Assembly: GCA_035559795.1 (NCBI GenBank)
Contig: DATMAR010000007.1
Coordinates: forward strand, 124,001-188,000
Direction: 5' to 3'
DNA: 64,000 bases
Origin: Fimbriimonadales bacterium
GTDB lineage: Bacteria; Armatimonadota; Fimbriimonadia; Fimbriimonadales; ATM1
The position numbers and the translations under genes are program-made. Shown here one piece after another: positions 17,132 through 26,044 of this stretch (the stretch's first letter is position 1; each line of letters opens with the position of its first letter). The notes under the pieces were generated by a model, which was given only the letters and a program-made list of their open reading frames with translations, did no database searches and was not told the DNA's origin.

Positions 17132-17988
17132 CGTCTATGCTTTGGATGACGATCTATGTCGGTATTTCTCGGGACGATGATCAAGCGAGCGATATAGAAA
17201 ACCGCGACGAGAATCCCAATCCATAAAATAATCGACGAACCCGTAGGCCAATCCCATCGCTGAGAAAAAACTAAACCAATGAACGAACCCAACCATCCTA
17301 AGGCGATAGCCAAGAGCGCCGCTACGACCATGGATTCAATCCATAAAAGAGACGCCACAGCCGGCATAACGAGCCAAGTGAAAACCACGAAAACACCTGC
17401 GACTTTCACCGAAGAGGCGACGACGAAACCTAACAAACCATAAAAGACGAAATCCAAAATGATTGCCTTGATGCCTTTAGGCGCGTTTACACTATTGAGG
17501 GTCATTGCTGAAATGGGTTTCCAAAGAATCGCCATTACGAACAAAATCACCGCATAAATAATCGCAGTGTTTATAATTTCACGCTGTGTGATGAAAAGGA
17601 GCGTCCCCCCCAAAATATCTCGCAGTTCCTCGACTCCGTGTGGTGTAGGTTCGAGAAGAATAATCGCCCATGCAGAAGCGACGACGTAGATGATTCCGAT
17701 GATAGCCTCGTGAGGAACGCGCGGGAGGCGTCTTCGCGTCAAAGCAATAAGCAACGCTCCTAAAAGAGCAAATCCGACAGCATAACTGTGCGCTTCGAAA
17801 GATTGAGGGTTTTTGCCGGAATGAATCGCAAGCGCCATCCCTAATGCTGCGATTTGCGCAATCGCTAAATCAATGAAAATCAATCCACGACGCACGATAT
17901 GTAGTCCGAACAACGCATGCACCGGCGACATGACAAGCATCCCGATACAGGCGGGACCCATGAGCATCCAGAAATCCTTCCAGTTCAT
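17125..17988 (-). CDS. znuB: Metal ABC transporter permease (ZnuB/MntB type)
   Basis: 287 residues with eight or so membrane helices, of the family-3 (Zn/Mn/Fe) ABC permeases. The segment VHALFGLHIVRRGLIFIDLAIAQIAALGMALAI and the later SSVKVAGVFVVFTWLVMPAVASLL are typical of ZnuB/MntB. It lies 4 bp after the binding-protein gene. No ATPase gene is adjacent: the operon ends here against nadE, so the ATP-binding subunit must be encoded elsewhere. Confidence 0.88.
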   Translation of the reverse strand: MNWKDFWMLMGPACIGMLVMSPVHALFGLHIVRRGLIFIDLAIAQIAALGMALAIHSGKNPQSFEAHSYAVGFALLGALLIALTRRRLPRVPHEAIIGIIYVVASAWAIILLEPTPHGVEELRDILGGTLLFITQREIINTAIIYAVILFVMAILWKPISAMTLNSVNAPKGIKAIILDFVFYGLLGFVVASSVKVAGVFVVFTWLVMPAVASLLWIESMVVAALLAIALGWLGSFIGLVFSQRWDWPTGSSIILWIGILVAVFYIARLIIVPRNTDIDRHPKHRRQ

Positions 17989-17992
17989 GGGT

Positions 17993-19006
17993 CTAAGAAA
18001 AAGCCTCTCTGAGTCTCGAGATTATCGTATCGAACAGGGAGAAATAATCTTTCGCGGAAGAATCATGCCCTATGTTTCCAGGAAGGATTACGACTTTGGC
18101 TCCGATTCTGCTCGCGACGAAGTTCGCATGACGCGTCGAATAAAAAGGCTCTTGAATGATCACTCTCACATTCTCTTCTTGGGCACGCCTCATCAAACTC
18201 GCTAAATGCCCCGGTGTCGGTTCGATGCCCGGCTTGGGTTCTAATTCACCGATAGAACGCAAATCGAAACGATTGATGAAATACACAAAACTGCGATGAT
18301 AAGTGATGATAGTTTTTCCTCGAAAGACCTGCGAGGCTTTGACCCATCCACCCAAAAGATTCATCGACCCTACCTTTCGCAATTGTTCGAAAAGTTCGCC
18401 ATTCCTTTCCCATTGCCAAAGTTCTTCTCCGCCGTATTTTTCGACTAACGCATCTCCAAACATTTTTCGGTCTAATTTGTCTATGAAATTTCGCGCGCCT
18501 TTTTTGTAGTCACCTGCATTAGAGGTATCTAATGCAGACATGCGCTCTGCGATTCTTTGAGCTACAACTCTTCCGTTATAAGGGTCGAGCCAAATGTGGG
18601 GATTTCCATACGGATGAATGTCACCTTGAGCACGTGTTACGGTTCCAGTGGGTCTATCTAAAACTAACGCTCCTTCCGAGGCATACAAGTGTCCCAATGC
18701 ACCTATGCGGACATGCGAATTACGACTTCCATCTAAAAGCACACGTTCATAACCTATTTCCAAATCCAATCCTATGGCGATAAAAAGGTCAGCTCGCGAG
18801 ATTTGGCTCATATAACTCGGTTTTGCTTCGATGCGGTGGGGGTCGCGCGCGCCGGTTACGATAGATTTTACAGAAACGTTTTTCCCACCTACGTAAGAAG
18901 CAATCGAAGCAAGATCGGGAGTCGTTGTAACAACGTTTAGTTTCGCAAAGGATTGCCCCCCAACAAAAAGGGCTATCACAACAGAAAATATTCGCTTGGA
19001 TTTCAT
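17993..19006 (-). CDS. znuA: Metal ABC transporter substrate-binding protein (ZnuA-like)
   Basis: 337 residues from ATG 19006, which has AGGAGG upstream; the in-frame extension to 19090 overlaps the previous gene and is rejected. A signal peptide (FSVVIALFVGGQSFA) is followed by the cluster A-I metal-binding fold: VVTTTPDLASIASYVGG at the N-terminus, the NPHIWLDPYNGRVVAQRIAERM segment, a central His in TYHRSFVYFINRF, and ENVRVIIQEPFYSTRHANFVA. The His-rich loop of true ZnuA is absent, so Zn, Mn or Fe are all possible. Preceded by an outer-membrane protein gene and followed by the permease. Confidence 0.85.
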   Translation of the reverse strand: MKSKRIFSVVIALFVGGQSFAKLNVVTTTPDLASIASYVGGKNVSVKSIVTGARDPHRIEAKPSYMSQISRADLFIAIGLDLEIGYERVLLDGSRNSHVRIGALGHLYASEGALVLDRPTGTVTRAQGDIHPYGNPHIWLDPYNGRVVAQRIAERMSALDTSNAGDYKKGARNFIDKLDRKMFGDALVEKYGGEELWQWERNGELFEQLRKVGSMNLLGGWVKASQVFRGKTIITYHRSFVYFINRFDLRSIGELEPKPGIEPTPGHLASLMRRAQEENVRVIIQEPFYSTRHANFVASRIGAKVVILPGNIGHDSSAKDYFSLFDTIISRLREAFS

Positions 19007-19016
19007 TACAAACCTC

Positions 19017-20090
19017 CTAATACTTATGCGCCGGATGCACCCCGATAATCCATTGAAACTGCAAAGTGAAAACGTTTCCACTCGCATCAAAATTACTATC
19101 CACGTTCTGCCATTGGAAACGCCAATGATGAAACTCTGTAATTTTATTTGTAACGCCTACTGTCCATGCTTTCCTTATATTTTGCGTTCCTGGAATTTCG
19201 CTGTAATCGTATTTCCCTAAAACAAACCATCGGGGGGCTACTTGGTACGTGAGAGAAGCGAAGGTGCCGAATTTAGTGGAATCACCCGGGATTCCGCTCT
19301 TCGCCCAGTAAGCCTCTGTTTCCAACTCTATAGACTTCCCCACAATTCCAGGCTGCCATTTCATCGTCCAATCTGTACCGTATATCTGGGCGCGTTTTCC
19401 CTCTGTGACAGAAGGACCGTTCGCATAGGAAAGCCCTAATTGTGCGGATAAATCATTGGAAAAATCGAAAAACGTTCGAATATGAGAAACCCATACTGGC
19501 TTGCTTGTGCCTGTTCCAGCGAATAAAGTAGACTCATGGGGGTCTAACGTCTCCAACGCTATTTCCAAATAGTGCTCCATGGGAAAGAGATAGCTTATCG
19601 AGATACCAGGAGCTCGGAATCCTTCCTCACCAAAAAAATCTGTTATCACAAAGGGGAAATCCAAATAATTCAGTTGGTCTTTATGATTGCGGTTTACCCT
19701 TCCTATTGCCGCAGCCAATTTCCCTGCCTTTGCTTGAAATCCTGCGCCGAGGTTTGTATACCATCCGAAGACTTCTTCAATTTCAGCCTCAGGCTCTCGC
19801 TCACCATTTTCTTTCTCCTCCTCTCCGAAAGTGATATACGCTTCGACGCGTAAGAAAGGGTCAGCATCCGCAGCCAAACCCACTTCAATTTCCTCAATGC
19901 TCGCTCTTTCGTTTTCTTGGTCTATCTCATTTTGCAAAACATAGCGCGTATCACCTACAACGCTAATCTGGGGATTGAAGTAGTTGGGATTTTGAGGAGC
20001 AACCTGCGATCCTTGCTGGAGATTCCCAAAATAGGTTGAGAGAATGCTTAGCGTAGCTCCCAACGGCAAAACGATTACATTAGTCGGCAT
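19017..20090 (-). CDS. Putative outer-membrane beta-barrel protein of the metal-uptake operon
   Basis: 357 residues from ATG 20090, favoured by GGAGG seven bases upstream. The protein has alternating polar/aromatic strands throughout (LEIALETLDPHESTLFAG, KWQPGIVGKSIELETEAYWAK, RWFVLGKYDYSEIPG) and a Glu-rich loop near residues 95-110, as in porin-like barrels. The N-terminal hydrophobic segment may be a signal peptide. It is first in an operon with the ZnuA-like and ZnuB-like genes (10-bp and 4-bp gaps), so passage of metal ions across the outer membrane is inferred. A palindromic operator candidate precedes it. Confidence 0.7.
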   Translation of the reverse strand: MPTNVIVLPLGATLSILSTYFGNLQQGSQVAPQNPNYFNPQISVVGDTRYVLQNEIDQENERASIEEIEVGLAADADPFLRVEAYITFGEEEKENGEREPEAEIEEVFGWYTNLGAGFQAKAGKLAAAIGRVNRNHKDQLNYLDFPFVITDFFGEEGFRAPGISISYLFPMEHYLEIALETLDPHESTLFAGTGTSKPVWVSHIRTFFDFSNDLSAQLGLSYANGPSVTEGKRAQIYGTDWTMKWQPGIVGKSIELETEAYWAKSGIPGDSTKFGTFASLTYQVAPRWFVLGKYDYSEIPGTQNIRKAWTVGVTNKITEFHHWRFQWQNVDSNFDASGNVFTLQFQWIIGVHPAHKY

Positions 20091-20140
20091 CCAAATCCTC
20101 CATACAGCCACTCAACGGGCAATACCGCCAAGGGTAATCA

Positions 20141-20163
20141 TTATAGCAATATTATTGCAATAA
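20141..20163. promoter_or_regulatory. 23-bp near-perfect palindrome, candidate metalloregulator operator
   Basis: TTATAGCAATA, a central T, then TATTGCAATAA: 10 of 11 positions are complementary. It lies about 50 bp upstream of the outer-membrane gene that opens the metal-uptake operon. Size, AT-richness and symmetry suit a Fur-family (Zur/Mur/Fur) or DtxR-type repressor. The binding protein is not in the window. Confidence 0.65.
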
Positions 20164-20167
20164 ATTT

Positions 20168-21211
20168 TCATTGCTCGGAAATGGTGAAAACGATTTTCCC
20201 TGCCTTCCCACCAATCATCAATTCCATAGCCTCAATAAAGTTGCTATAAGGAAACCGATGGGTGATAATCGGCTCTAAATTCAATTTCCCTCCCTCTAAC
20301 AATTGGGTCATCCTGTCCCACGTATCCCAGAGCCTTCGCCCTATGATGCATTGGATTTCCACCCCTTTGAAAATCAGATCGTTCGCACGGAAATTGACGA
20401 AGTCGCTGCTATATAACCCTAGAAGGCTTATCCTTCCCCCCGGACGTACCATGGATACAGCCAAGTCTAAGGCGTCCGGATGACCGGACATTTCCAAGAC
20501 GCCATCTACTCCCTCTGGATAAGCATCTTGCAACGCTTCGAGAGTTCCTTTACTCGTCAAATAGGAAGGGTTCAAAATCACATCTGCACCGAGTTTCCTC
20601 GCGATATTCAAGCGGTATTCGCTAACTTCGGTAACGGCGACACTTTTTGCGCAGGAAGCCTTGCAAACTGCAAGGGCGAAAAGCCCGATCGGACCCATGC
20701 CTGTAATCAAAATATCCTGACCCTCCACGGGACCTGCAAAAACAGTGTGAACGGCGTTGCCAAGAGGATCTTGAACACACGCAATTTCCAAAGGAACCGA
20801 CTTCGGTACTTTACGTGCATTGGCTTCTGGAATTACCACATAGGGGGCGAACCCGCCATCCACATCCACTCCCAAAATTTTCGTATTCACACATACATGC
20901 GCCTGTCCGTTCAAGCATTGTTTGCATTTCCCACAAACGATATGGGATTCACTCGCGACAGGATCCCCTGGTTTCAAGTTGGTTACACCCTCTCCGACTT
21001 CTTCGACGATTCCGCTGAACTCATGCCCGATGATTCTCGGAGGTTTTATCCTTTCCGCAGCGAAAGGATCCCATCTATAAATGTGTGCATCCGTTCCACA
21101 AATGCTCCCGTATCGGACTCGGACTTTCACATGACCTGGACGCAAAGTCGGCTCGGGAACATCGAGAAAATCCAATCCAGGAGCAGGTTTGCTTTTTACT
21201 ATGGCTTTCAA
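20168..21211 (-). CDS. tdh: L-threonine 3-dehydrogenase
   Basis: 347 residues, medium-chain zinc alcohol dehydrogenase family. It oxidises threonine to 2-amino-3-ketobutyrate with NAD. The catalytic-zinc ligands are in SICGTDAHIY and GHEFSG. The structural-zinc cysteines are in CGKCKQCLNGQAHVC. The Rossmann motif is GMGPIGLFALAV. The stretch SLLGLYSSDFVNFRANDLIFKGVEIQCIIGRRLWDTW strongly matches threonine dehydrogenase rather than other alcohol dehydrogenases. The start appears to be TTG. A kbl partner gene is not adjacent; the ThuA-like gene lies 18 bp upstream. Confidence 0.88.
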   Translation of the reverse strand: MKAIVKSKPAPGLDFLDVPEPTLRPGHVKVRVRYGSICGTDAHIYRWDPFAAERIKPPRIIGHEFSGIVEEVGEGVTNLKPGDPVASESHIVCGKCKQCLNGQAHVCVNTKILGVDVDGGFAPYVVIPEANARKVPKSVPLEIACVQDPLGNAVHTVFAGPVEGQDILITGMGPIGLFALAVCKASCAKSVAVTEVSEYRLNIARKLGADVILNPSYLTSKGTLEALQDAYPEGVDGVLEMSGHPDALDLAVSMVRPGGRISLLGLYSSDFVNFRANDLIFKGVEIQCIIGRRLWDTWDRMTQLLEGGKLNLEPIITHRFPYSNFIEAMELMIGGKAGKIVFTISEQ

Positions 21212-21229
21212 TTTTCTGTTCGGATTCTA

Positions 21230-21910
21230 CTATCTACACGAATCTTTTGCAGCCCATAAGAAGCCTCTTTTCATAATCGTTCGAGGAGGTTCGACTTCGA
21301 TAACCTTCCGCTGATGTCCCAAAGAGCAATAAAAGACGCGTCCTAACCCGTACATTTTCGTCCACACGACCGGCATATCTACTTCACCGTTCGTAACGTG
21401 AGGTCCTGGAACTGTCGGAAATCGCGTCGTTGCCAGCACTTTTATTGCAGGGTCTATGTGCATGTAATATTGTTCCGAACAGACTTCGAAGTCGGGAATT
21501 CCGTCGGTTATCGGATGAGAGATATCGCGTCGGATATTCACCCAGTATCGAACTCCATCGTTTCCGGGGTGAGCGACCCATTGCCCCCCCGTCATGAATT
21601 GCCATTCCGTACTTTCGCGAAAACTGTCGCACATTCCTCCATGACATCCTGCGAGTCCTACGCCGTCTTCTGCGACCGCTTTCAATACGGGCTGTAACTG
21701 TTCGTGCTCGATACGCCCCATCGTCCAAATCGGAATAATGAGAGAAAGTCGTGATAGTTTTTCATAGTCTTTGAAAACATCTAACGTATCCGATATTTCC
21801 ACTTCGAAGTTTTCTTCTCGGAGAATATCGAAAAAAAGTTGCGCTACCAAATCGGGTTGATGCCCTTCCCATCCTCCCCAAACGATTAATGCACGTTTAG
21901 GTTCCATCAC
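21230..21910 (-). CDS. ThuA-like domain protein
   Basis: 226 residues of the ThuA/trehalose-utilisation fold, a class I glutamine-amidotransferase-like domain. Typical strings are ALIVWGGWEGHQPDLVAQLF at the start, GVGLAGCHGGMCDSFRESTEWQFMTGGQWVAHPG in the middle, and RVFYCSLGHQRKVIE near the end. ThuA proteins occur with sugar-metabolism genes but their reaction is poorly defined. A TAGAAT box ten bases before the ATG suggests a very short leader. It reads into tdh. Confidence 0.85.
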   Translation of the reverse strand: MMEPKRALIVWGGWEGHQPDLVAQLFFDILREENFEVEISDTLDVFKDYEKLSRLSLIIPIWTMGRIEHEQLQPVLKAVAEDGVGLAGCHGGMCDSFRESTEWQFMTGGQWVAHPGNDGVRYWVNIRRDISHPITDGIPDFEVCSEQYYMHIDPAIKVLATTRFPTVPGPHVTNGEVDMPVVWTKMYGLGRVFYCSLGHQRKVIEVEPPRTIMKRGFLWAAKDSCR

Positions 21911-21950
21911 TTTACGAATTCTACACGAGATGGGTCATTAAAAAAATTGC

Positions 21951-22598
21951 TTATCGGAAAGAGCCGCTAACGCTAATCCCGAATCTTTCCATCCATATCC
22001 ACATTAGGGAAAAAGTCATATTTTTTCCTTGGAGATTGAGTAATGCGTGGGATTTTCTCCCATCGTTCATAAGCAACAACCCTATATCGTCGCGCAATTT
22101 GAGATTCGCACCGAAAGGGAAATTGAAGCCGCTTTCGAATTCCGAATAATTAATCGAAAAGTAAGGTGCAACGGGCGAGCCAGGAAGGCTTTTTGCTATC
22201 GTAAGATAATAAGACTGATATCCTCTCGGTGTGCCGATTCTATCGCTCGATGTTCCGAGAGTGAGCAGAGGGCGAAAGGAGGTCTCCGTTGCGAGGATTA
22301 GGTTTGCCAAAGGATTAATTTCGTCGGTCGCAGGATTAAACTCGAACCCCAGTTGGGCTCGAGGCGTGAATGCATACATCGCCGTAAAGCGCCAACGAGG
22401 ACGGTCGAGCTCGGTATCTACGAAACGACCTGAAAAGGAAAATTCTTTTTCTCGAAACTCACCCGAACCGAGGAGTCGCCCTTCACCGGGTCAGCCCGTT
22501 CAGGTCGGGACTTGAGTGTCGTTATGCTTATGCTGGTCTTGGGCGAAGACGGATAAAGCTGTCGAAAACAACAACCCAAGAACAAAGAAAGACTTCAT
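21951..22598 (-). CDS. Secreted, probably outer-membrane protein with two in-frame UGA codons (putative selenoprotein, UTGU motif)
   Basis: From ATG 22598 the frame encodes a signal peptide (FFVLGLLFSTALSVFAQ), a His-containing mature N-terminus (DQHKHNDTQVPT), then UGA-Thr-Gly-UGA (22500-22502 and 22491-22493) and PGEGRLLGSGEF. It then runs uninterrupted to 21951. Excluding the stop it has 215 codons. The C-terminal 150 residues alternate polar and hydrophobic positions like a small beta-barrel (YQSYYLTIAKSLPGS, MTFSLMWIWMERFGISVSG). The UGAs stand where a CxxC would. A hairpin with a GUU loop follows. An in-frame ATG at 22616 is an alternative start; neither has a clear Shine-Dalgarno site. 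Family not recognised. A pseudogene is less likely, since everything else is intact. Confidence 0.72.
22456..22477 (-). promoter_or_regulatory. SECIS-like stem-loop after the UTGU motif
   Basis: On the mRNA strand GACUCCUCG pairs with CGGG-U-GAGUU (nine pairs including G-U pairs, one bulged U), closing a 3-nt GUU loop. The loop starts 23 nt after the second UGA and 32 nt after the first. A GU in a small apical loop at this distance is the bacterial SECIS hallmark. Pairing is seen; function is inferred. Confidence 0.6.
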
Positions 22599-22667
22599 GA
22601 GGTTATTATGTTCCATAGACTCAAATTTCTCAGGATTCGATTTTGGAATCGCTAAAGCACAAGCACG

Positions 22668-22673
22668 TATAAT
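22668..22673 (+). promoter_or_regulatory. -10 box abutting the acnA start (leaderless)
   Basis: TATAAT lies 8 nt before ATG 22682, so transcription would begin at or next to the start codon. No Shine-Dalgarno sequence is present. Confidence 0.6.
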
Positions 22674-22681
22674 ACGGATTG

Positions 22682-25408
22682 ATGGCGAAAATAGATCCTT
22701 TCAACGCAAAAGACGAATTAGAAACACCTCTCGGTAAGCGTGCTTACTATAAGTTACAATCCGTCGAGAAATTAGGAGACGTTACATCTCTCCCCTATTC
22801 GCTCCGCATTCTTTTAGAAACTTGTCTTCGTAATCTCGATGGACATATAGTGACGGAAAAGCACATCGAGGCTATTCTCAAGGGGTCACAAACCGATATT
22901 CCGTTCTTTCCGGCGCGGGTAGTTCTGCAAGATTTTACGGGCGTTCCCGTACTCGTGGATTTAGCCTCAATGCGTAGCGCTATCGGAAAACTCGGGGGGG
23001 ATGCTAAAAAGGTCAATCCGTTAGTTCCATCCGATTTGGTCATTGACCATTCGGTGCAGGTTGATGCGTTCAATTCGCGCGAAGCGTTGGAAATTAATAC
23101 ACGTTTCGAAGTGGAAAGGAATCGAGAGCGTTACAAATTTTTGAAATGGGGTCAATCTGCATTCGATAACATGCGCATTGTCCCCCCCGCAACGGGCATC
23201 GTTCATCAGGTTAACCTCGAATATTTGGGAAAAGTCGTTTGGGACGATGGCAAAACACTTTTTCCGGATTCGCTTATCGGAACGGATTCCCATACGACTA
23301 TGATAAATGGTTTAGGGATTTTAGGATGGGGAGTGGGGGGGATTGAAGCAGAAGCCGTGATGTTAGGCGAACCGTATTACATGCTCCTTCCGGAAGTCGT
23401 AGGATTTCGTCTCGTCAATGAATTGCCGACAGGTTCGACCGCGACCGATTTGGTTTTGACGATAACGAAGATGCTACGCGACCACGGAGTCGTCGGAAAG
23501 TTCGTCGAATTTTTCGGTCCCGGCCTGATGAATATGCCCGTTGCGAATCGAGCGACGATTGCGAACATGGCTCCCGAATACGGAGCTACTGCCGCTTACT
23601 TTCCGATCGATGAAAGATGTTTGGAATATTTAGACTTGACGGGTCGCCCTAAAGAATTGATCGATACGGTCGAGCGTTACGCGAAAGAACAAATGCTATG
23701 GTACGAAGATGCGCAAAAAGTTCGTTATTCGTCCGTTTTGGAGTTAGACCTTTCTATCATAGAGCCGAGTTTAGCAGGACCTAAGCGACCTCAAGACCTC
23801 GTTCTTTTGCGTGAAATGAAAAAGAGTTGGCATAAAGCGCTCGAAACGCTTTTCGCAAAACCACCATCGCCAAGCGCCACGCTCAATGACGAGCGATGGC
23901 TCACAGAAGGGGGGGCGCCAACGGCTCCGACCGTTGTCATGGAGGACGAAGAATCCGCCGCTTGGGTTCAATTCGAAGGAGCGCGATTTCAGTTAAAGCA
24001 CGGTGATGTCGTTATCGCGGCGATTACCTCTTGCACGAATACGAGCAATCCCGAAGTGATGGTTGGGGCAGGTTTGCTCGCTCGGAAAGCGCGTGCGAAG
24101 GGTCTAACGAGGAAGCCGTGGGTAAAAACTTCTTTAGCGCCGGGTTCGAAAGTCGTTACGGAATACTTAGGAAAGGCGGGGCTTATGGAAGACCTCGAAG
24201 CGACGGGCTTTTATCTCGTTGGTTATGGATGTACAACATGTATCGGAAATTCAGGACCTTTGCCGGAAGAAATCAGCAAAGCGATTCGTGAACACGAGCT
24301 CGTTACGGTTGCGGTGCTTTCAGGGAATCGCAATTTCGAAGGAAGAATCAATCCCGACGTCCGAGGAAATTATTTGGCATCCCCACCTTTGGTCGTCGCT
24401 TATGCCATAGCAGGAACGGTCGATATAGATTTGCTTAACGAACCGCTCGGAAAAGATAAAGAGGGGAATCCCGTTTTCCTGCGCGATATATGGCCTTCGC
24501 AGCAAGAAATTTACGATACGATGAAGGAATGCATCTCGCGTGAGCAGTTCATTCGTCAGTACGCGCATGTATTCGAAGGTTCGAAGGAATGGCAAGAAAT
24601 TCCCATAGAGGGGGGGCTACTTTATGATTGGCCAGAGAGTACCTACATCAAAAATCCACCGTATTTCGATGAGATTTCAGCGGAAGTTCCCCCCCTAAAG
24701 CCGATTCGCGGAGCGAGATGTTTGGTAAAACTCGGCGATTCGATAACGACCGATCATATCTCGCCTGCTGGTTCGATTAAAGTAGACAGTCCTGCTGGAA
24801 AATATCTTATCGAATTGGGAGTCAAACCGCACGAATTCAACAGTTACGGGTCACGACGAGGAAATCATGAAGTAATGATGCGTGGCACGTTCGCCAATGT
24901 TCGATTGCGAAATCAACTCGTTCCAGAAAAAGAAGGAGGTTGGACATTAGATTTCACGGATAATACGGTGAAATCCATTTATGATGCAGCGATGAATTAT
25001 CGTGCGAAAGGAATACCTCTCATCGTTTTAGCGGGGAAAGATTATGGAATGGGTTCCTCGCGCGATTGGGCGGCGAAAGGAACAGCGCTTTTGGGCGTAA
25101 AAGCGGTGATTGCAGAGTCGTACGAGCGCATCCACCGCAGCAACTTAGTGGGAATGGGAGTTTTGCCGCTCGCATTTTTGCCAGGGGAGAATGTAGCGAG
25201 TTTGGGATTAACGGGTAGAGAAATTTTCGATATCGAAATGGGAAACACCATCGAGCCGGGAAAAAGGATTACCGTTCGCGCGCAGCGAGAGGACGGTTCG
25301 CGTTTGGAATTCGAAACGATTTGCCGGATAGACTTACCTGTCGAGGTCGAGTACTACCGTCATGGCGGCATTTTGCCGATGGTCTTGAGGAAATTAACGA
25401 AGAATTGA
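22682..25408 (+). CDS. acnA: Aconitate hydratase A
   Basis: 908 residues from ATG 22682; a TTG one codon earlier is ignored. It isomerises citrate and isocitrate through a 4Fe-4S cluster. Cluster cysteines are visible in [12 protein letters not shown] and [14 protein letters not shown]. Other family motifs are [55 protein letters not shown] and [15 protein letters not shown]. Length is normal. The promoter sits directly before the start, so the mRNA is probably leaderless. It is divergent from the UTGU gene. Confidence 0.97.
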   Translation: MAKIDPFNAKDELETPLGKRAYYKLQSVEKLGDVTSLPYSLRILLETCLRNLDGHIVTEKHIEAILKGSQTDIPFFPARVVLQDFTGVPVLVDLASMRSAIGKLGGDAKKVNPLVPSDLVIDHSVQVDAFNSREALEINTRFEVERNRERYKFLKWGQSAFDNMRIVPPATGIVHQVNLEYLGKVVWDDGKTLFPDSLIGTDSHTTMINGLGILGWGVGGIEAEAVMLGEPYYMLLPEVVGFRLVNELPTGSTATDLVLTITKMLRDHGVVGKFVEFFGPGLMNMPVANRATIANMAPEYGATAAYFPIDERCLEYLDLTGRPKELIDTVERYAKEQMLWYEDAQKVRYSSVLELDLSIIEPSLAGPKRPQDLVLLREMKKSWHKALETLFAKPPSPSATLNDERWLTEGGAPTAPTVVMEDEESAAWVQFEGARFQLKHGDVVIAAITSCTNTSNPEVMVGAGLLARKARAKGLTRKPWVKTSLAPGSKVVTEYLGKAGLMEDLEATGFYLVGYGCTTCIGNSGPLPEEISKAIREHELVTVAVLSGNRNFEGRINPDVRGNYLASPPLVVAYAIAGTVDIDLLNEPLGKDKEGNPVFLRDIWPSQQEIYDTMKECISREQFIRQYAHVFEGSKEWQEIPIEGGLLYDWPESTYIKNPPYFDEISAEVPPLKPIRGARCLVKLGDSITTDHISPAGSIKVDSPAGKYLIELGVKPHEFNSYGSRRGNHEVMMRGTFANVRLRNQLVPEKEGGWTLDFTDNTVKSIYDAAMNYRAKGIPLIVLAGKDYGMGSSRDWAAKGTALLGVKAVIAESYERIHRSNLVGMGVLPLAFLPGENVASLGLTGREIFDIEMGNTIEPGKRITVRAQREDGSRLEFETICRIDLPVEVEYYRHGGILPMVLRKLTKN

Positions 25409-25474
25409 GTAATCGAAAATTTAGAGAAAATATGATCCAATCCCTCGAATATCTACCAGCCAGTGAAAGTGTGG

Positions 25475-25480
25475 TATAAT
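25475..25480 (+). promoter_or_regulatory. Extended -10 box abutting the HMA selenoprotein gene
   Basis: TGGTATAAT is a perfect extended -10 element, and only 5 nt separate it from ATG 25486. Leaderless translation is inferred. Confidence 0.6.
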
Positions 25481-25485
25481 AAATT

Positions 25486-26022
25486 ATGAACAAAGAAGGT
25501 GTACTTAGTCTCCTTCTTTTTTCATTGTTCATCTGCTCGGCTCAAATGGAGGAGTTGACCCCTATCACCTTTCATGTTAGCGGTTTCACGTGACCTTCCT
25601 GAGCACGCCCCGTGGAAGCGGGACTCCGCCAGTTGGGTGGAATAGAAAACATAAAAATCAACGTCGAGACCAAGCACGTTCAGTTCAACTTCGACGCTAA
25701 AAAACACTCCCTTCAAGAATTGTTAAAGGCTATAGAAGGCGAATCAGGACGTTTCAGCGCGCGATTGCTGTTGCAATTCAAATCGAAGAGTATCACCGAA
25801 GAAGATTTTCTAAAATTGAAAAACGCACTCGTTCGCATCAAAGGTGTGAGAAGCGTGGGAGAACCCGATAAATCCCGAACGATAATGATCACCCTAAAAA
25901 AAGATGAGAGAACTTTTTTACAAGAAATTCTCGACACTTCGGAAAAAGTGGGCATTCCCTTGCAAAATCCGATAAAAGAGGAGAAATTGGCAGCATGCAA
26001 TCAGAATTTATCGCAAATCTAA
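25486..26022 (+). CDS. Secreted HMA-fold metal-binding protein with UPSU motif (putative double-Sec selenoprotein)
   Basis: From ATG 25486: signal peptide (GVLSLLLFSLFICSAQ), then HVSGFT-UGA-PS-UGA-ARPVEAGLRQLGGIENIKI, continuing in the same frame to 26022 (178 residues). The heavy-metal-associated domain normally reads GMTCxxCARxVE, so both metal-binding cysteines, codons 36 and 39, are UGA (25591-25593, 25600-25602). A second HMA-like repeat without CxxC follows (about residues 85-160). Only two ordinary Cys remain, one in the signal peptide and one near the C-terminus. A hairpin follows the second UGA. The gene is 22 bp upstream of a DUF1326 gene, probably co-transcribed. Family-level role: periplasmic binding of soft metals such as Hg or Cu, as in MerP; a UxxU version would be a selenolate metal site (inference). 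Confidence 0.8.
25606..25639 (+). promoter_or_regulatory. SECIS-like stem-loop after the UPSU motif
   Basis: CGCCC (25606-25610) pairs with GGGUG (25635-25639), and GUGGA (25612-25616) pairs with UCCGC (25625-25629), leaving loop AGCGGGAC. The loop starts 14 nt after the second UGA, with a G at its second position. Less canonical than the other two because the loop has no GU. Confidence 0.4.
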
Positions 26023-26044
26023 CTAAACCAATAAGGAGAAGACA

